Positions 25,378-33,787 of a stretch of 46,063 bases of DNA are shown here, piece by piece. Each line of letters begins with the position of its first letter. Position 1 is the first letter of the stretch. Source of the DNA: Betaproteobacteria bacterium (lineage in GTDB: Bacteria > Pseudomonadota > Gammaproteobacteria > Burkholderiales > SG8-41); NCBI GenBank assembly GCA_025363575.1, contig JANYDM010000022.1, forward strand, positions 1 through 46,063, written 5' to 3'. The notes below the pieces were generated by a model that had not been told where the DNA came from, ran no database searches, and was given only the letters and a program-made list of their open reading frames with translations. The position numbers and the translations under genes were made by a program.

Positions 25378-26553
25378 ATGATCGACAAGAAGAGCATGAA
25401 ACGCGACACCATTACGACGCACGCCGGCCGCGATCCGCAGCGCTACGCCGGGCTCGTCAACACACCGGTGTTTCGCGGCTCGACCGTGCTGTTTCCCGAC
25501 GTCGAAACCTACGAGAACCGCGACCCCGACAATTACAAGTCGATGCGTTACGGCGTCCACGGCACACCGACCACATTCGCGCTTGAAGAAGCCGTCGCGC
25601 AACTCGAGGGTGGGTATTCCGCGGTGGCGCTGCCGTCGGGGCTCGCCGCCATCGTTGTCGCACTCGTGCCATTCGCGAAGCAGGGAGCGCACATCCTGAT
25701 GGTCGATTCGGTCTACGGGCCGGCGCGCAATTTCTGCGAGAAGCGCCTGAAGCCGTTCGGCGTCGAAATCGAGTACTACGATCCGCTGCTCGGCGGCGCG
25801 ATCGCGAAACTGATCCGGCCCGCTACCACTGCGGTTTATTGCGAGGCGCCGGGCTCGCTCACGTTCGAGATGCAGGACCTGCCTGCGATCGCGGCGGCAG
25901 CGCACGCCAAGAACATTCCCGTGCTCGCCGACAACACCTGGGGCACGCCGTATTTTTTCCGCTCGCTCGAGCACGGCGTCGACGTCTCCATACACGCCGG
26001 CACCAAGTACATCGTTGGCCATTCGGATGCGCTGATGGGCGTCGTCGTCACCAACGAAAAATACTGGCTGCCGGTGCGGCGCGCGGTCGCCGACTACGGT
26101 TATTGCGTGAGCCCCGACGATTGCTATCTCGCGCTGCGCGGCCTGCGCACGATAGGTGTTCGCATGCGCCACCAGCAGCAAAGCGCGCTGAAAGTCGCGC
26201 GCTGGCTCGAACAGCGCCCCGAAGTGTTGCGCGTGCTCTATCCCGCGCTCGAAAGCGACCCCGGCCACGCGCTGTGGAAGCGCGACTTCAGCGGCGCGGC
26301 GTCGCTGTTCGGCGTCGTGCTGAAGCCTGTCCCTGACGACTCGGTAGCCGACATGATCGATGAGCTCAAGCTATTCGGCATCGGCTCGTCGTGGGGCGGC
26401 TTCGAAAGCCTCTGCATACGCGCGAACCCGGCGAAAGGGCGCACGGCGACCAAATGGAGTCCGGGCGGGCCGTTGATACGCCTGCACATCGGCCTCGAGG
26501 ACACCGACGACCTGATCGCCGATCTCGAACGCGGGTTGAAACGACTCGCATGA
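25378..26553 (+). CDS. Cystathionine beta-lyase-like PLP enzyme (Cys/Met metabolism family)
   Basis: 391 residues, of normal length for MetC/MetB-type enzymes. PLP lysine K210 in VSIHAGTKYIVGHSD; cofactor-contacting D185 in PVLADNTWGTPYF, and Y58 with R57 in KSMRYGVHGTPTT from the neighbouring subunit. It resembles alpha-family cystathionine beta-lyases that release ammonia, pyruvate and homocysteine. A second in-frame methionine at 25396 could be the true start. The gene lies between a Bug gene and a small membrane protein; a desulfhydrase or lyase acting on an imported sulfur amino acid fits equally well. The stop is reused as the start of a ten-codon ORF (see the repeat at 26545). Confidence 0.93.
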   Translation: MIDKKSMKRDTITTHAGRDPQRYAGLVNTPVFRGSTVLFPDVETYENRDPDNYKSMRYGVHGTPTTFALEEAVAQLEGGYSAVALPSGLAAIVVALVPFAKQGAHILMVDSVYGPARNFCEKRLKPFGVEIEYYDPLLGGAIAKLIRPATTAVYCEAPGSLTFEMQDLPAIAAAAHAKNIPVLADNTWGTPYFFRSLEHGVDVSIHAGTKYIVGHSDALMGVVVTNEKYWLPVRRAVADYGYCVSPDDCYLALRGLRTIGVRMRHQQQSALKVARWLEQRPEVLRVLYPALESDPGHALWKRDFSGAASLFGVVLKPVPDDSVADMIDELKLFGIGSSWGGFESLCIRANPAKGRTATKWSPGGPLIRLHIGLEDTDDLIADLERGLKRLA

Positions 26554-26602
26554 GCCCGCTCGCGCAATCACGCCTCGCATGAGCACGCCCGCGCAGTCGC
26601 GC
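26545..26602 (+). repeat. 29-base tandem duplication at a gene junction
   Basis: Two tandem copies, 26545-26573 and 26574-26602, agree at 25 of 29 bases. Each contains CTCGCATGAG. The first copy places an ATG over the stop of the cystathionine-lyase gene; the second places the ATG of the membrane-protein gene. The first ATG opens MSPLAQSRLA, ending in a TGA that overlaps the second ATG, and resembles the true start MSTPAQSR. Confidence 0.8.
26550..26582 (+). other. Ten-codon relay ORF between two coupled genes
   Basis: ATG at 26550 overlaps the lyase stop; ten codons (MSPLAQSRLA) end in TGA at 26580-26582, which overlaps the next ATG at 26579. Both joints are ATGA overlaps. It probably arose from the tandem duplication and could carry ribosomes from the lyase gene to the next gene. 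A functional peptide is not implied. Confidence 0.5.
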
Positions 26603-27106
26603 GACGACCGGACAATCAACGCGCTGCTGCTTGCGGTGCTGTTCATCTCGGGCCTCATGCTGCTGCGCGAAGGACCGCACTTCGACAACGTGGTCGATGG
26701 CTGGCCGTTCTTTACCGGCGCGTTCTTCATCGGCGCCCTGCTGGGTTTCCTCGGCTGGTCGTACACTTTTGGCAGCGCGCCGATGCTCAAATTTTCCGGC
26801 TCGTATCGCCGGCCGTGGCTGGCGGCGCTTATCATGGGGCTGCTCACGGCAGTTTCGGTTTCCTATATCAATCGGATTTTCGCGGCGCCACCCGACCGCA
26901 CGGTAACGACGCCCATCGAATCCATTGAAGAAGGCCGCGCCGGCCGCTGGCGCCTGATGGTAAAAATGTCTGATGGCCGTTACCAGCGCTACTTGATACC
27001 GGACGACGCGGCGCTGGCGCTGAAAACCGCCAAAACCGTGCGCATAGGCATCGCGCGCGGCGCGTTAGGGTTCGATCTAATGGCAAAATTCGAACCGCAG
27101 ACCTAG
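26579..27106 (+). CDS. Small membrane protein of unknown function
   Basis: 175 residues; I do not recognise the family. Three hydrophobic helices are visible at about residues 14-30 (LLLAVLFISGLMLL), 46-64 (FFTGAFFIGALLGFLGWSY) and 82-100 (AALIMGLLTAVSVSYINRI), followed by a soluble C-terminal half of about 75 residues (MVKMSDGRYQRYL, then LKTAKTVRIGIARG). The shape resembles TctB-like small subunits in size but has no clear sequence match to TctB, which normally has four helices, so I do not assign that role. It follows the lyase gene through a relay ORF and precedes an NMT1-type binding-protein gene by 34 bases. Confidence 0.8.
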   Translation: MSTPAQSRDDRTINALLLAVLFISGLMLLREGPHFDNVVDGWPFFTGAFFIGALLGFLGWSYTFGSAPMLKFSGSYRRPWLAALIMGLLTAVSVSYINRIFAAPPDRTVTTPIESIEEGRAGRWRLMVKMSDGRYQRYLIPDDAALALKTAKTVRIGIARGALGFDLMAKFEPQT

Positions 27107-27140
27107 CCGCGCAAGTTCGCTGTAACTCAAGGAGGACGTC

Positions 27141-28178
27141 ATGATGATCCGCTGCTGCAGATTTTTTGCCATTGCTTTGCTTTCTGCCTGGGCTGCCGTT
27201 GCGCCGGCGCAGCCGATGCCGGTCATGGAAGCCGTCGTCGGCAATAATTTCGGACACCTGCCGATGTTCGTCGGCGTCGAGAAAGGCCTCTTTAAAAAGC
27301 ACGGCGTCGACGTCAAGCTCAAAGTCGTCAATATCGGCTCGCAGATGGTGACCTCGATGCAGAAGAACGAGGTGCAGATTGGCGATATGAGCGTGACTAC
27401 GTTTCTCAAGGCGCGCCATGGCGGCGACCCCTTCCGCGTGATCGGCATTATCCAGAGCGACGGCACGCGCGCCAACGCCGACGAGCCGCTGGCCATCATC
27501 GCGCGCAAGGATTCCGGCATACGCGCCGGCAACATCGAAGACCTCAAAGGCAAGCGCATTGCCCTGTCGAAGGGCCAGACCTCCGACGAATACCTGAAGA
27601 TGGTGCTCGCGCGGCGCAATATCAAATACGAGGACGTGCAGATAGTCGATATCGGCAACGCGAGCCAGACCCAGCTCGCGACGCTGCTGAAGGAAGGCAA
27701 AGCCGACGCATCCGTCTGCTGGGAGCCTTTCAATACGATGGTGCTGGACCAGGCCGCTGACTCGTACGTGGTGGTGCGCGGCGGCGGCCACATGTCGTAC
27801 ATCATGATCGCCACCGCGCACGAGCCCACGCTGAAGACGAACCCGGATGTCGTGCGCAACTTCGTGGCCGGACTTGCCGCCGCCTCACAGTACACGCGCA
27901 AAAATCGCGCCGAAGCCGTCGATATATTCGCGAAGTGGGTGCCCGGCATCGACTCGGCGGTCGGCAGGAAAGCCATCCAGCACATCAGCTACGATCCGCG
28001 CATCTCGGCGCCGGTGATGCAGGCGTTCGAGTCAGCGGAGGATGACGTGCTGAAAAACACCTTGAAAGACGCCGCGCGCCTGAACGTGCCCGACCAGTTC
28101 GCATCGTCGTTCATGGCGGACGTGCAGAAATCGAACCCCGAATATTTCAGCGATCTGCCGCCGCTGCCGGCGCGCTAA
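27141..28178 (+). CDS. ABC transporter substrate-binding protein, NMT1/SsuA/TauA-like
   Basis: 345 residues with a signal peptide (FFAIALLSAWAAVAPAQ) and AAGGAGG at 27129-27135 giving a strong start (one adjacent ATG is the alternative). The NMT1/THI5-like fold shows NNFGHLPMFVGVEKGLFKK, the GSQMVTSMQKNEVQIGD loop and CWEPFNTMVLDQ, all typical of receptors for aliphatic sulfonates, nitrate or thiamine precursors. No ABC ATPase or permease gene follows; the next gene encodes a TAXI-type receptor. The protein is periplasmic. The ligand is unknown; sulfonates or amino-acid-like molecules are possible, given the sulfur-amino-acid-type enzyme upstream. Confidence 0.9.
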   Translation: MMIRCCRFFAIALLSAWAAVAPAQPMPVMEAVVGNNFGHLPMFVGVEKGLFKKHGVDVKLKVVNIGSQMVTSMQKNEVQIGDMSVTTFLKARHGGDPFRVIGIIQSDGTRANADEPLAIIARKDSGIRAGNIEDLKGKRIALSKGQTSDEYLKMVLARRNIKYEDVQIVDIGNASQTQLATLLKEGKADASVCWEPFNTMVLDQAADSYVVVRGGGHMSYIMIATAHEPTLKTNPDVVRNFVAGLAAASQYTRKNRAEAVDIFAKWVPGIDSAVGRKAIQHISYDPRISAPVMQAFESAEDDVLKNTLKDAARLNVPDQFASSFMADVQKSNPEYFSDLPPLPAR

Positions 28179-28202
28179 CGCAATCAACCGCGAGGATCAT
28201 AA

Positions 28203-29099
28203 GTGAGCACTGCAACCCATACCACCGTCCGCCATGGCACTGCGACCCCGGGCGGCGGCTTCCCGGTTTACGGTGAAGCGTACGCTGCGACGCTGAATGA
28301 AATCGATCCGGCGCTGTCAGTGCGCCCGACCAACACCAAGGGCAGCACCGAAAACGTGCCGCTGCTCGAAGCGGGCAAACTCGATACCGCGCAGGTCACC
28401 GGCGAAGTGTTTTACGAAGCCATCGCCGGTGTCGGGCGCGCGCCGGCGGATCTGCGCATATTGAACGCGATGTACTCCAACTCGGGCATGTTCATCGTGC
28501 GCGCGGACAGCGAGTACAAAACGATCGCCGATCTCCATGGCAAGACCATCGCGTGGGGTGCGGCGGGCTCGGGCTTCATCGTGCTCGCGCGCTATGTAAT
28601 GGACGGCATGGGTCTCGACATGAACGCGGATTTTCAGCCGCGCCTGCTCGACAAGGCCGCCGACGGGCCGGCTATGGTGCTCGACGGTCGCGCGGCAGCG
28701 CTATGGGGCGGCGGCGTAGGCTGGCCGGGTTTCACCGCGATCGCAGACGGTCCCGGGGGCGCCCGCTTCATAGCACCAAACGCGGAAGAGATCGAGCGCA
28801 TCACGGCGAAGCATTCATTCATCAAGCCGATGACCTTGCCGGCCGACAGCTATCCGCGGCAGTCGCTGCCGATTGCCACCGTGGGCTCGTGGTCGTTTGT
28901 GCTCGCGCGTCCGGGCCTGCCAGACGACGTTGCTTACCGGCTGGCGTTTGCGCTGCACACCGGCGCAGCCGCGTTGGGTGCGCGGCTCGAACAGGCACGC
29001 GAATCGACGCTGGCGAACACGCTCGCCGCGACGCCGCGCGTCGAGCTCATACACCCGGGCGTGCAAAAATACATGCGGGTGATCGGACTGCTGAAATGA
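28203..29099 (+). CDS. TAXI-type TRAP solute-binding protein without signal peptide
   Basis: 298 residues from a GTG at 28203. TAXI hallmarks: GTATPGGGFPVYGEAYAATL (the TG..GGxYxxxG region), TKGSTENVPLLEAGKLD and GKTIAWGAAGSGFIV. TRAP-TAXI proteins normally carry a leader and feed a fused DctQM permease. Here the protein starts directly in the first strand and an in-frame TAA sits at 28200-28202, so no leader can be added upstream; GAGGAT at 28192-28197 supports this start. It would remain in the cytoplasm unless a partner exports it. It lies 24 bases after an NMT1 receptor gene and overlaps a Bug gene by ATGA at 29096-29099. No TRAP permease gene is nearby. Confidence 0.82.
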   Translation: MSTATHTTVRHGTATPGGGFPVYGEAYAATLNEIDPALSVRPTNTKGSTENVPLLEAGKLDTAQVTGEVFYEAIAGVGRAPADLRILNAMYSNSGMFIVRADSEYKTIADLHGKTIAWGAAGSGFIVLARYVMDGMGLDMNADFQPRLLDKAADGPAMVLDGRAAALWGGGVGWPGFTAIADGPGGARFIAPNAEEIERITAKHSFIKPMTLPADSYPRQSLPIATVGSWSFVLARPGLPDDVAYRLAFALHTGAAALGARLEQARESTLANTLAATPRVELIHPGVQKYMRVIGLLK

Positions 29100-30064
29100 G
29101 CCGGGCCCGTAGCGGGGCCCTGGCGGCATTGACGCTGCTGGTCGCCGGGAGTGCAGCCGCGCAATCGAATTTCCCCGACAAGCCGGTCCGCTTTATCGTG
29201 CCGTATCCGCCGGCAGGCGCGACCGACATCACCGCGCGCATCGTCGGGCGGACCATCGCGCAAAACGTCGGCCAGCAGATCCTGATCGACAATCGCGGCG
29301 GCGCCGCCGGCAATATCGGCACGGACCTCGCGGCAAAGTCCGCGCCGGACGGCTATACCGTCCTCTACACGCTGTCATCGCACACGATCAATCCCGCGCT
29401 CTACGCAAAGCTGCCGTTCGACGTCGAAAAAGATTTCGCGCCCATCACGCTCGTCGCGACGATTCCGCAGATCCTCGTCGCGCATCCGAGCCTGCCCGTC
29501 GGCAGCGTAAAAGAACTGATCGCCCTCGCCCGGAAAAAACCCGGCGCGCTCAACTACGCATCCGCGGGCACCGGCTCGCCCGGCCATCTTGCCGGCGAGC
29601 TTTTCAAGATACGCACGGGCACCGACATCGTGCATGTGCCCTATAAAGGCGGCGGGCCGGCGGTCGCCGATCTGCTCGGCGGCCAGGTGCCGCTGATGTT
29701 CGTATCGATTCCGTCGGTCCTGCAATACGTGAAGGCCGGCAAGCTGCGGGCGCTCGGCGTCACAACAATGAAGCGGTCCGGTTCAGCGCAGGACATTCCG
29801 ACGCTCGCCGAGTCGGGCCTGCCGGACTACGACGTGCCGTCGTGGCTGGGCGCACTGGTGCCTGCCCGCACGCCTGCGGCCATCGTCACGCGCCTGCATC
29901 AGGAATTCGTCAAGGCGCTGCAGTCGCGCGAAGTGAAGGATGCGCTGTTCGCGCAGGGCGCCGATGCGGTCGGCAACACCCCCGCCGAATTCGACGCCAT
30001 CATCAGGATGGAGCTGAAGAAGTGGGCGAAGCTGATCAAGGACGCCGGCATTAAGACGGAATGA
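29096..30064 (+). CDS. Bug family tripartite tricarboxylate transporter substrate-binding protein (8)
   Basis: 322 residues with a signal peptide (GALAALTLLVAGSAAAQ). Motifs: FPDKPVRFIVPYPPAGATD, DNRGGAAGNIGTD, APDGYTVLYT, HVPYKGGGPAV and IPTLAESGLPDYDVPS. The ATG overlaps the stop of the TAXI gene (ATGA at 29096-29099), so it is translated together with that leaderless receptor. It ends the plus-strand cluster and converges with a minus-strand hydantoinase B gene 30 bases away. The proline-rich first loop (YPPAGATD) distinguishes it from the others. Ligand unknown. Confidence 0.92.
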   Translation: MSRARSGALAALTLLVAGSAAAQSNFPDKPVRFIVPYPPAGATDITARIVGRTIAQNVGQQILIDNRGGAAGNIGTDLAAKSAPDGYTVLYTLSSHTINPALYAKLPFDVEKDFAPITLVATIPQILVAHPSLPVGSVKELIALARKKPGALNYASAGTGSPGHLAGELFKIRTGTDIVHVPYKGGGPAVADLLGGQVPLMFVSIPSVLQYVKAGKLRALGVTTMKRSGSAQDIPTLAESGLPDYDVPSWLGALVPARTPAAIVTRLHQEFVKALQSREVKDALFAQGADAVGNTPAEFDAIIRMELKKWAKLIKDAGIKTE

Positions 30065-30094
30065 CGCCGTCGCTGAAGCGCTAACCCGCTGACA

Positions 30095-31630
30095 TTACGC
30101 GTCGCCGAAACCGCCGCCGCCCGCTGTCTCCATCACCACGCGGTCGCCTTTGTTGAGCACCCAATGGTCCGCCGGGTCGATGGTCTTGCCGTTCAGCCGC
30201 AGCGCGCCAACCTTGCCCGGCGTGCCGCCGAAGATACCCTGCGGCGCTGTGCGAAAACGCGTCATGATCATCGACGCCATCATCGGCGTATCCGCCGTCA
30301 CTTCCACTTCGAAATGCAACCCGTCGCCGCCGCGGCGCTTGCCGCCGCCCCCGCTGCCGCGCCGTATGCTGCGCTCGATCACGCGCAGCGGCGCCATCTG
30401 CTCGAACACCTCGATCGGCGTGTTCGAGAGGTTCGACGGAAACGATAGCATCGTGTAGCCGTTGCGATGTTTCGTCGCACCCTGCCCGGCGTTCATGAAG
30501 TTCACCGCCGCGTACGGGCGCCCGTGATGCTCGCCTGTCACCGTGATGGACGAATTCGACGAGCCTTCCGCTATTGCACGCTCGGGCAGCACGTCCGCCA
30601 GCGCCATCATGATCGCCGGCACCATCATGTGGCCTATCATGCCGCGGCCGCCGCTCGCTGCCGGATATCGCGGATTGAAGATGGAACCGAGCGGTGCCGA
30701 CGTCGTGATGGGCGTGAAACTGCCTTCATTGTTCGGCACGTCGGGGCACAGCAAGGCTTTCACCGCGAACGCCGAATAGGCAAACGTGTATATCGGCACC
30801 ACGTTCACCGCGCGCGGCACCTGCGCGGACGAGCCCGTGTAGTCGATCGCGAGCTTGTCGCCTTTGACCGTGATCGTGCAATTGATGAGGATGGGCTCTT
30901 CGAACCCGTCGTGCCGGGTCTGCGCGTGGTAAACGCCGTCGGGCACCGCGCGTATGCTTTTCTTCATCGCACCTTCAGAGCGCCGGCGTATTTCGCGGCC
31001 CAGCGCGTTGAGGTCGGTGTCGCGCAAGAGCGGCCGCAAACGCTCTTCAAGCATCTTGCACGCGGCGACCTGCGCCCAGATGTCGCCCAGCGTCTGCTCG
31101 GGCACGCGAACGTTCTGGCCTATCATGTCGAGCAGGGTCTGGTCGGGCTTGCCCGCATTGATGAGCTTCAACTGCGGAATCTGCAGGCCTTCCTCGTAAA
31201 TGTCGCGGATGCCCGCATTGCGAATGCGCCCGCCGATGTCCGGCATGTGACTCACGACGGCGGCGAAAGCGATGAGCTTGCCCTTGTCGAAAATCGGCAT
31301 CGCGATATTCACGTCGTGGATATGGCCCGTGCCCATCCATGGATCGTTGGTGATCATTACGTCGCCGGGCTTCAGCGTCTTCGCTGGAAATTTTTTCAGG
31401 AAATGCTTGACCGTCGCCGGCAGCGTGCCGATGAAGGATGGGATGGACAGCACCGACTGCGCGATCGAGTGCCCCTCCGCATCAGTCAATACGACGGCGA
31501 AATCATTCGCCTCGCGCACCAGCACCGAAAACGACGTGCGCACGAAAGCGGCCGATGCCTCGTCGACCATGCTGACGAGGCGCTTCCATTGGATCTCCAA
31601 TGTTACGGGATCGAGCTTGAGCTTTTTCAT
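30095..31630 (-). CDS. Hydantoinase B / 5-oxoprolinase family protein, B subunit (second copy)
   Basis: 511 residues, shorter than the copy at 1239-2918 but complete in its motifs: MITNDPWMGTGHIHDVNI (the nucleotide/metal region), VSHMPDIGGRIRNAGIRDI, and the glycine-rich end ETAGGGGFGDA. The N-terminus TLEIQWKRLVSMVDEAS matches the family. Its ATG overlaps the A-subunit stop (31627-31630), giving coupled synthesis of the two subunits. Cytoplasmic. It is the last gene of the minus-strand operon. The two HyuAB pairs in the window are clearly diverged, so they probably have different substrates (inference). No terminator hairpin with a T-run is seen in the 30 bases before the convergent gene. 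Confidence 0.94.
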   Translation of the reverse strand: MKKLKLDPVTLEIQWKRLVSMVDEASAAFVRTSFSVLVREANDFAVVLTDAEGHSIAQSVLSIPSFIGTLPATVKHFLKKFPAKTLKPGDVMITNDPWMGTGHIHDVNIAMPIFDKGKLIAFAAVVSHMPDIGGRIRNAGIRDIYEEGLQIPQLKLINAGKPDQTLLDMIGQNVRVPEQTLGDIWAQVAACKMLEERLRPLLRDTDLNALGREIRRRSEGAMKKSIRAVPDGVYHAQTRHDGFEEPILINCTITVKGDKLAIDYTGSSAQVPRAVNVVPIYTFAYSAFAVKALLCPDVPNNEGSFTPITTSAPLGSIFNPRYPAASGGRGMIGHMMVPAIMMALADVLPERAIAEGSSNSSITVTGEHHGRPYAAVNFMNAGQGATKHRNGYTMLSFPSNLSNTPIEVFEQMAPLRVIERSIRRGSGGGGKRRGGDGLHFEVEVTADTPMMASMIMTRFRTAPQGIFGGTPGKVGALRLNGKTIDPADHWVLNKGDRVVMETAGGGGFGDA

Positions 31631-33765
31631 GTGAACTCCCTGATTGTGACCGCGACGGTGTAGTCAGCCAGTATCTTCACGTCGGCGGCGACCGGCACCA
31701 CCAGCGTCGACTCACGCTCTTCCAGTATCACCGGACCTGCAAGCCGGCTGCCCGGCTTCAGCGAATAGCGGTCATAGACCGGCACCGGCTGGAATTTCCG
31801 CTTGAGCGGCAGATAGATCGAGCGTTTGCCGCGCATCACTGCGCGCGTGCCCACGCGCTCGTCGCCCCACGCGAACTGATGGCTCTTGACCAGGGAGCGG
31901 CCGGTCAGCCGCCAGGTAACCACCTGCGGCGCCGCGCCCGGCACGAGATGGCCGTAGAACTGACGGTAGCTCCGCTCGAATCCGCGGATCAGCGCCGGCG
32001 CCATCGCTGCGTTGACCGCGCGCCACGGCAGCATGACGGAAACATTGTGTCCCTGGCCCGCATAGCGCATCTCGGCGCCTATATACCATTTGAGATTGGC
32101 ATCGCGCGCGCCCGCCGAATCAAGCTCCTCTTCTGCGTCCGCGCGCAGTTCAGCATACGCGGCAGACACTTTTTTCCAGTCGATCGCGGCCACCAGCGTC
32201 GGGTTCGACCACGAGCGGTCGACGCGCGCAGGTGCGGCGAGCAGGCCAAGACAGGAGCCTGCACCTGCGGCTATGGTCGCCAGCACGCGCGGGATCTGCA
32301 GCTTGCGCGCGACTTCGACCACGTGCACGGGACCGGCGCCGCCGGTCGCCACCATCGCGAAACTACGCGGATCATGCCCTTTCTCCGCAATATGAATGCG
32401 CGCCGCGGCCGCCATGTTCTCGTTCACGATATTGCAAATGCCCCATGCCACCTCGGTGACGGTGAGCTTCAATTTAGTCGCCAGCTTTTGTAGCGCGGCC
32501 TGCGCGAGGTCGCTGCGCAGCTTCATCTCGCCGCCGAGAAAGTTGTCGGGGTTGAGATAACCCAGCACGAGGTCGGCATCCGTCACGGTCGCGCCTTCCC
32601 CGCCGAGCCCGTAGCATGCGGGTCCCGGCACCGCACCCGACGACTCGGGGCCGACGTTGAGCAGGCCGAGATCGTTGACGTGCGCGATCGAACCGCCGCC
32701 GGCGCCGATTTCTATCAGGTCTATGCTCGGTATTAATATAGGCAGGCCTGAGCCGCGCTTGAAACGCGATACACGCGCGCATTCGAAACTGTGGGCAATC
32801 AGCGGCTCGCCGCCGACGGCGACGCAGGCTTTCGCTGTCGTGCCGCCCATGTCGAACGCGAGGATTTCCGATAGTCCGGTATTGCGCGCGGTATTGAGCG
32901 CCGACAGTACGCCACCCGCGGGACCGGATTCCAGCAGCAGAATTGGCGTCTCAGCGGCGGCTTTGCCCGATGTAAAGCCGCCGCTGGAAACCATGATCTT
33001 CAGCGGCGCGCCGGGTGCCAGATCGTGCACTCGCTGGTCGAGCCGGTTCAGGTACTCCGTGACCAACGGCTGCACGTAAGCGTTGGCGACGGTCGTCGAC
33101 ATGCGCTCGTACTCGCGGATTTCGCGCGCGATGCCGGACGATATTGATATCGTCAGCTTGGGGAACCGTTTCTTGACGGCCGCGGCAATCTGCTTTTCGT
33201 GCGCGTCGTTTACGTACGCATGCAGAAGGCACACCGCGACCGCCTCGATGTCGAGCGCGCCGATTTGCCCGAGCAGGCGGTCAATCTCGCCAGTGTCCAG
33301 CGGCTTGACGACGGCGCCGCTCACATCGAGCCGCTCGTCCGCTTCGATGCGCTTGTCCTCCGCCACCAGCGGCTGCGGGATCTCGAGATTCAGATCATAA
33401 AGGTCGTAGCGTATCTCGCGCGCTATCGTCAGCACATCGCGCGTGCCTTTGGTAACGACGAGACCGGTGCGCGCGCCTTTGCGCTCGATCAGCGTATTGG
33501 TAACAAGCGTCGTGCCGTGCACCACGTCGGTGATGTCGCGCTTTTTCTCGTCCCAACTGGCTTCGCCGCACGATGCCACGATCTGCCGCAGAAGGTCGAC
33601 CATGACCGTGGTGACCGCGACGCCCGGGTCATCGGGCGTAGTCAGCGTCTTGCCGACCCAGATCCGGTGGCCCGGCGCCATGACTGCAAGGCCGTCGGTG
33701 AAAGTGCCGCCGATATCGACGGCGATGCGCACGCGCGCGCGCGCGGCTGTTTTTGTTTTGCTCAC
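31627..33765 (-). CDS. Hydantoinase A / 5-oxoprolinase family protein, A subunit (second copy)
   Basis: 712 residues from a GTG at 33765, with AAGAGGA just upstream; the frame is open further, but this start fits the family beginning, RIAVDIGGTFTDG (residues 13-25), the phosphate-binding motif of the ASKHA-like fold. Next come HGTTLVTNTLIERKG, FDMGGTTAKACV, GAGGGSIAHVN, PGPACYGLGG and ATGGAGPVHVVEV. Acts with the B subunit just downstream, cytoplasmic, with ATP. Compared with the partial A subunit at the left edge, the spacing of these blocks is the same. Its start lies 22 bases after the TrmO stop, so the pair is transcribed with an RNA-modification gene. Substrate unknown. Confidence 0.94.
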   Translation of the reverse strand: MSKTKTAARARVRIAVDIGGTFTDGLAVMAPGHRIWVGKTLTTPDDPGVAVTTVMVDLLRQIVASCGEASWDEKKRDITDVVHGTTLVTNTLIERKGARTGLVVTKGTRDVLTIAREIRYDLYDLNLEIPQPLVAEDKRIEADERLDVSGAVVKPLDTGEIDRLLGQIGALDIEAVAVCLLHAYVNDAHEKQIAAAVKKRFPKLTISISSGIAREIREYERMSTTVANAYVQPLVTEYLNRLDQRVHDLAPGAPLKIMVSSGGFTSGKAAAETPILLLESGPAGGVLSALNTARNTGLSEILAFDMGGTTAKACVAVGGEPLIAHSFECARVSRFKRGSGLPILIPSIDLIEIGAGGGSIAHVNDLGLLNVGPESSGAVPGPACYGLGGEGATVTDADLVLGYLNPDNFLGGEMKLRSDLAQAALQKLATKLKLTVTEVAWGICNIVNENMAAAARIHIAEKGHDPRSFAMVATGGAGPVHVVEVARKLQIPRVLATIAAGAGSCLGLLAAPARVDRSWSNPTLVAAIDWKKVSAAYAELRADAEEELDSAGARDANLKWYIGAEMRYAGQGHNVSVMLPWRAVNAAMAPALIRGFERSYRQFYGHLVPGAAPQVVTWRLTGRSLVKSHQFAWGDERVGTRAVMRGKRSIYLPLKRKFQPVPVYDRYSLKPGSRLAGPVILEERESTLVVPVAADVKILADYTVAVTIREFT

Positions 33766-33787
33766 GACATCCTCTTTGCTTCGGTTC

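Noticed and set aside
26579..27106. TctB-like permease subunit
   Set aside because: Three rather than four membrane segments and no recognisable TctB sequence; kept as unknown membrane protein.
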